The translations under genes were made by a program, and so were the position numbers. DNA of 7,991 bases from Candidatus Falkowbacteria bacterium HGW-Falkowbacteria-2 (GTDB lineage Bacteria; Patescibacteriota; Patescibacteriia; Patescibacteriales; UBA12465): positions 1 through 7,991 of the forward strand of contig PHAH01000033.1 of NCBI GenBank assembly GCA_002841655.1, given 5' to 3'. Of the stretch, positions 5,777-7,991 are shown piece by piece (position 1 is the first letter of the stretch; each line of letters opens with the position of its first letter). Under the pieces are notes generated by a model, which was not told the origin of the DNA, did not search any database, and saw only the letters and a program-made list of their open reading frames with translations.

Positions 5777-5798
5777 ATAATGGCTGGATAACCATTAT
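5777..5798. other. 7-bp hairpin between convergent genes
   Basis: ATAATGG (5777-5783) pairs with CCATTAT (5792-5798) around an 8-nt loop, directly abutting the terminator hairpin at 5799. Two adjacent stems could strengthen termination of the plus-strand transcript, whose main stem has a mismatch. Confidence 0.45.
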
Positions 5799-5828
5799 AA
5801 AAGGAGACCTTCACAGGCCTCCTTTTTT
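5799..5828. terminator. bidirectional intrinsic terminator between convergent units
   Basis: Arms at 5799-5809 and 5816-5826 enclose a 6-nt loop, with a T-run on the plus side and A residues turning into a U-run on the minus side. Position 5807 against 5818 is an A-C mismatch in plus-strand RNA but a G-U wobble in minus-strand RNA, so the hairpin is better formed for the minus-strand operon ending at 5845. It lies 17 bp beyond that operon's last stop and 30 bp beyond the plus-strand stop. Confidence 0.85.
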
Positions 5829-5844
5829 CTTGGCATTATAGTTT

Positions 5845-6384
5845 TTATTCAATACAGCAATCAATCGCTTTGCGCACTAGTTCTCCGAACTTAGCGCCGA
5901 AACCTTTCTTTTCCTTGTCGTGTTTGTTGATGGCTTCCTCGTCAATTTTCTTCACATCACCAGTGCCGATGAGTTTCATGTTGAGACCCCAGAAAAGGGA
6001 ATAGAGCTCATAGGCTTTATTAAACATCTTGTAGGCCTCCTCTTTCTGTCCTCGGCTGAGTTGCTTAGTGCCGACTTCCATTAAGCGGTAGCTGGCGGCA
6101 AGCAAGTGCTTAGAAATGCACCAGACTTCTCCTTCATATTCCTTTATAATCTGCTTAAGCAAGTCTTTGCGCATTTCCCGGACCTCATTAATGAGGTCGT
6201 AGTATTCATTCTTGCCAGTCTTAGCGCCAGTGAAGAAGAAGTGTTCTTCAATCCCAACTAGGTTCATGATGGCAATCGAGAGATCTTGATCGGAAGAGAG
6301 GTCCATCTTTTCTTGCTTCTTCATCGAATCAGCCTTGTCGATAAAGTCCTGTAGGTTTTTGATTGGGTTGTTTTCGTCAGACAT
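5845..6384 (-). CDS. conserved helical protein of unknown function, third gene of the redox operon
   Basis: This 179-aa soluble protein is almost entirely helical, with no signal peptide. The distinctive blocks are DLSIAIMNLVGIEEHFFFTG (residues 34-53), a charged helix with NEVREMRKDLL (66-76), GEVWCISKHLLAASYRLMEVG (85-105) and a TPR-like segment, GQKEEAYKMFNKAYELYSLFW (112-132). The C-terminus ends with adjacent cysteines (Cys176-Cys177), and Cys89 lies in the conserved-looking WCISKHLL motif. I recall this type from Parcubacteria-like genomes as a hypothetical protein, with no known activity. A helical-repeat scaffold or HEPN-like fold is possible but unproved. It starts 12 bp after the CPVC membrane protein gene and is followed by the operon terminator, so it probably acts with the two upstream thiol proteins. 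The initiating ATG has no Shine-Dalgarno sequence. Confidence 0.85.
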   Translation of the reverse strand: MSDENNPIKNLQDFIDKADSMKKQEKMDLSSDQDLSIAIMNLVGIEEHFFFTGAKTGKNEYYDLINEVREMRKDLLKQIIKEYEGEVWCISKHLLAASYRLMEVGTKQLSRGQKEEAYKMFNKAYELYSLFWGLNMKLIGTGDVKKIDEEAINKHDKEKKGFGAKFGELVRKAIDCCIE

Positions 6385-6396
6385 AAGGCTTGATAA

Positions 6397-6900
6397 TTAG
6401 GTTAAAAGATAAAAAATCAAGGTAAGGGCGGCCAGGGAACTGATTGGTAAAACCACTTTCTCAAAGGGGAAGTGAGGCTTGCCATTGTTCTTCTTCATAA
6501 ACTCATATAACCACACAGCGAAGGCAAAGACAAGGCTGCCGGCAATAATGCCCAAGAGCAACTTATCAATTCCAAATAAAGTATTACCGCTACCAATAAG
6601 CCCCTGATTATATAAAGGCCAGATAACCATGGCATAGTAGGCGACGAAGATGAGTACGTTACGAATATTTTTGAATCGGCTTATCCAATTTTTCTTGTTA
6701 AATAAATCGATAGTCCAGGTGCTGACAGCAACGAGCATGCCACCAATCCAGGTACCGGCAATAGTATCGTCGATGCCAAGATATTGAGAAAGACCGAGAC
6801 CGGCACCAACGGCGACGACACAGACTGGACAAACCGCCTTAACAGGAACGGCTTTAAGTAGACCAAAACCGATGACGGTGAAGATGTGTTTTATTTTCAT
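6397..6900 (-). CDS. polytopic membrane protein with a CPVC thiol motif
   Basis: The protein is 167 aa with about five hydrophobic segments: roughly 5-37 (perhaps a hairpin), 45-66, 79-97, 112-135 and 146-166. A CPVC dithiol motif sits at residues 24-27 at or near the membrane within the first segment, followed by VAVGAGLGLSQYLGIDD. A membrane-embedded Cys-x2-Cys is the hallmark of proteins that pass electrons or disulfides across or within the membrane, as in DsbD/CcdA, DsbB and VKOR. The sequence does not clearly match any of these, and no second Cys pair is visible. The gene lies 9 bp after a membrane-anchored thioredoxin-like gene carrying CPHC, so the natural inference is that the two exchange disulfides. 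The ATG at 6900 is preceded only by A/T-rich sequence. The region is noticeably GC-richer than the neighbouring topB fragment. Confidence 0.85.
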   Translation of the reverse strand: MKIKHIFTVIGFGLLKAVPVKAVCPVCVVAVGAGLGLSQYLGIDDTIAGTWIGGMLVAVSTWTIDLFNKKNWISRFKNIRNVLIFVAYYAMVIWPLYNQGLIGSGNTLFGIDKLLLGIIAGSLVFAFAVWLYEFMKKNNGKPHFPFEKVVLPISSLAALTLIFYLLT

Positions 6901-6909
6901 AATTAATAG

Positions 6910-7281
6910 TTAGCTTTGAAAGTAATCAATAATATCAACGTCACCCATTAGACAGTCTTCACCAGTCCAAAGGAAGGGAACGCCGATGGAGCTTGGATTC
7001 AAGCCACAGATCTGGGCACGGGTAGCCAGTCTTTGGCTGTTGCGGGCGTTGGTTGAGACCTCAAGACGTTGGAAATCAAACTTTTCATCGATATTATTTT
7101 CGTCAATGAATTCTTCAACCGTTTCACAGTGTGGACAGGAGTCGCTATAGAATAGGGTCATCTTATCCTGGTCGTAGCTTTCGCCACTATTACGGCCGAG
7201 CGCCATCATGGCCAGGGCAACGGCGACCACCACAATGGCCCCAATTACCCAAGTCAGACGCTGCTTCTTATCTTTATTCAT
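6910..7281 (-). CDS. membrane-anchored thioredoxin/glutaredoxin-like protein (CPHC)
   Basis: The chosen ATG at 7281 gives 123 aa. A basic N-terminus (NKDKKQR) and one hydrophobic segment (about 10-28) anchor a short extracytoplasmic thioredoxin-fold domain. The active site is CPHC at 49-52, inside FYSDSCPHC, the strand-turn-helix start typical of the fold. The expected cis-proline is in GVPFLW (Pro102), followed by the last strand and helix. Two further cysteines (Cys92, Cys110) are unusual for such a small domain. CPHC is the dithiol of DsbA-type oxidants, but the compact size is closer to a glutaredoxin. The open frame extends back to 7320, but that stretch overlaps the promoter and predicted transcription start (about 7304) and places charged residues before the anchor. 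It is the first gene of the operon, with the CPVC membrane gene 9 bp downstream. Oxidase or reductase direction cannot be told from sequence. Confidence 0.87.
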   Translation of the reverse strand: MNKDKKQRLTWVIGAIVVVAVALAMMALGRNSGESYDQDKMTLFYSDSCPHCETVEEFIDENNIDEKFDFQRLEVSTNARNSQRLATRAQICGLNPSSIGVPFLWTGEDCLMGDVDIIDYFQS

Positions 7282-7310
7282 AATATTATGATTAGATTTA
7301 TAATATGCAA

Positions 7311-7339
7311 ATTTTAACATAAAAACAGGCGGATGTGAA
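7311..7339 (-). promoter_or_regulatory. promoter of the thiol-disulfide operon
   Basis: On the minus strand, TTCACA (7339-7334; one mismatch to TTGACA) and TAAAAT (7316-7311) are 17 bp apart, with a TGT extension at 7319-7317. Predicted +1 is near 7304, giving a 23-nt leader to the ATG at 7281. The -35 box lies in the loop of the preceding hairpin, and the -10 box overlaps the stop codon of the topB remnant. Confidence 0.72.
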
Positions 7340-7991
7340 TACCCGTCTGTTTTATTTTTATCAATATTTTATTGGTGATTTTTCCTAATATTTCGTTAGC
7401 GTCTTCAGGGTTTTCAAATTTAGCTTTTTCGTATGAGAATATAACGTTTTTAAATAATGTTTTTAGCTCCCAATATTTTTTTGGAATGAAGTTCATTATT
7501 TCTAGGTATCTGTTAACTATCATTGCTAATGTAGGAGTTTGCACACGTCCTATTGATAATAGTTTCCCGTCTGTTGAAACTTTTGTTGTGTAAGCACGAG
7601 TTGCGTTCATCCCTATTAACCAATCGCAAATGGCTCGAGCACTTCCTGCTTGATATAGTAATTCGAAGTCGTTGCTACTTTTTAATTTTTTGAATCCTTC
7701 TTTGATTGCTTCTTCTGTTAGAGAAGAAATCCAGAGGCGTTTGAATTCTTTATTGAACCCTGCAAGTTTTAATACCCATCGTTGGATAAGTTCTCCTTCT
7801 TGTCCTGCATCACCACAGTTAATGACACCTTCTGATTTTTCAATTAAACTTTTTATTACATTGAATTGTTTTTTTACACCATCGTTTTCAATAATTTTCA
7901 CATCATATTTATGAGGTATTATTGGAAGTGAGTCAATAGACCATCTTTTCCAGTTATAGTCGTACTCGTGAGGTTCAAGTAGTGTACAAAG
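7314..7991 (-). pseudogene. topB: DNA topoisomerase III, 5'-partial at the window edge and 3'-truncated
   Basis: An open frame of 225 codons enters from the right edge and stops at 7316-7314. Counting from the edge, EPHEYDYNWKRW (6-17) and SLPIIPHKYD (21-30) match the N-terminal part of type IA topoisomerase III. The Toprim metal motif DAGQEGELI is at 61-69, with Gln where many homologues have Arg, as in Bacteroidota and plasmid TopB. RLWISSLTEEAIKEGF (85-100), NATRAYT (129-135) and SIGRVQTPTL (146-155) follow. Homologues continue past this point for several hundred residues and carry the catalytic tyrosine in a TYPR-x-D-type motif. Here the homology stops near residue 208, and the last 17 or so codons run through a terminator hairpin. 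Strand cleavage should therefore be impossible. Bases are AT-rich: 22% GC at 7441-7500 against 55% at 6781-6840 in the adjacent operon. A transferred gene that lost its 3' end is the best reading; an assembly join is the alternative. Confidence 0.88.
7320..7354 (-). terminator. hairpin terminator at the end of the topB remnant
   Basis: Arms at 7322-7332 and 7343-7353 form an 11-position stem around a 10-nt loop. Read on the minus strand it ends CTGTTTTT, a U-tract, so it can stop transcripts entering from topB. Position 7329 against 7346 is an A-C mismatch in minus-strand RNA and a G-U wobble in plus-strand RNA, so the stem is actually better in the plus direction, where no gene lies upstream. 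Confidence 0.65.

Noticed and set aside
5794..5799. TATAAT on the minus strand, pointing away from 5025-5768 coding sense
   Set aside because: It falls inside the hairpins between the convergent genes and has no extension, -35 or downstream minus-strand gene before 5025. An antisense transcript cannot be excluded but is unsupported.
6681..6866. 61-aa second minus-strand frame
   Set aside because: It overlaps the CPVC membrane protein gene in another frame of the same strand; the hydrophobicity is inherited from the overlapping sequence.
7372..7914. Two plus-strand frames (73 and 80 aa)
   Set aside because: Both lie opposite the topB homology, which is unambiguous. They are products of AT-rich antisense sequence.

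Overview
The window reads as compact bacterial chromosome, most likely from a Candidate Phyla Radiation (Patescibacteria, Parcubacteria-like) genome. The reasons are indirect. Several small proteins (5845-6384, 6397-6900, 4085-4855) resemble sequences I recall only from such genomes. There is a secreted multi-LamG protein, intergenic gaps are very short, and no start codon has a recognisable Shine-Dalgarno sequence. UGA is used as a normal stop (1287-1289), so this is not a code-25 lineage. No rRNA, tRNA, CRISPR array or complete mobile element is visible.

Plus strand, 1-5768. Most genes sit in small units that can be read directly: a sigma70-type promoter, a short A/U-rich leader, one or a few genes, then a hairpin terminator. 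In order they are a 51-aa acidic small ORF (89-244), a cupin (346-744), a 139-aa unknown protein (870-1289), a 671-aa exported protein with three LamG-type domains (1350-3365), a 56-aa four-cysteine putative zinc protein (3379-3549), a flavodoxin-like protein (3571-4032), an exported four-cysteine protein (4085-4855), and a 247-aa unknown protein made of two diverged copies of one domain (5025-5768). The LamG, zinc and flavodoxin genes have no terminator between them and may be co-transcribed.

Minus strand, 7991-5845. A three-gene operon runs from a promoter at 7339-7311 to a terminator at 5828-5799. It encodes a membrane-anchored thioredoxin-like protein with a CPHC motif, a roughly five-helix membrane protein with a CPVC motif, and a soluble helical protein of unknown function. 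The pairing suggests a thiol-disulfide exchange module acting outside the membrane. The cysteine-bearing exported proteins on the plus strand are plausible clients. This is the best candidate here for an uncharacterised system.

Right edge. The window ends inside a Bacteroidota-type topoisomerase III gene (topB). It is much more AT-rich than the operon beside it and stops before the region that should carry the catalytic tyrosine. Its reading frame runs out through a terminator hairpin and into the -10 box of the next operon. It looks like a horizontally acquired, 3'-truncated remnant.
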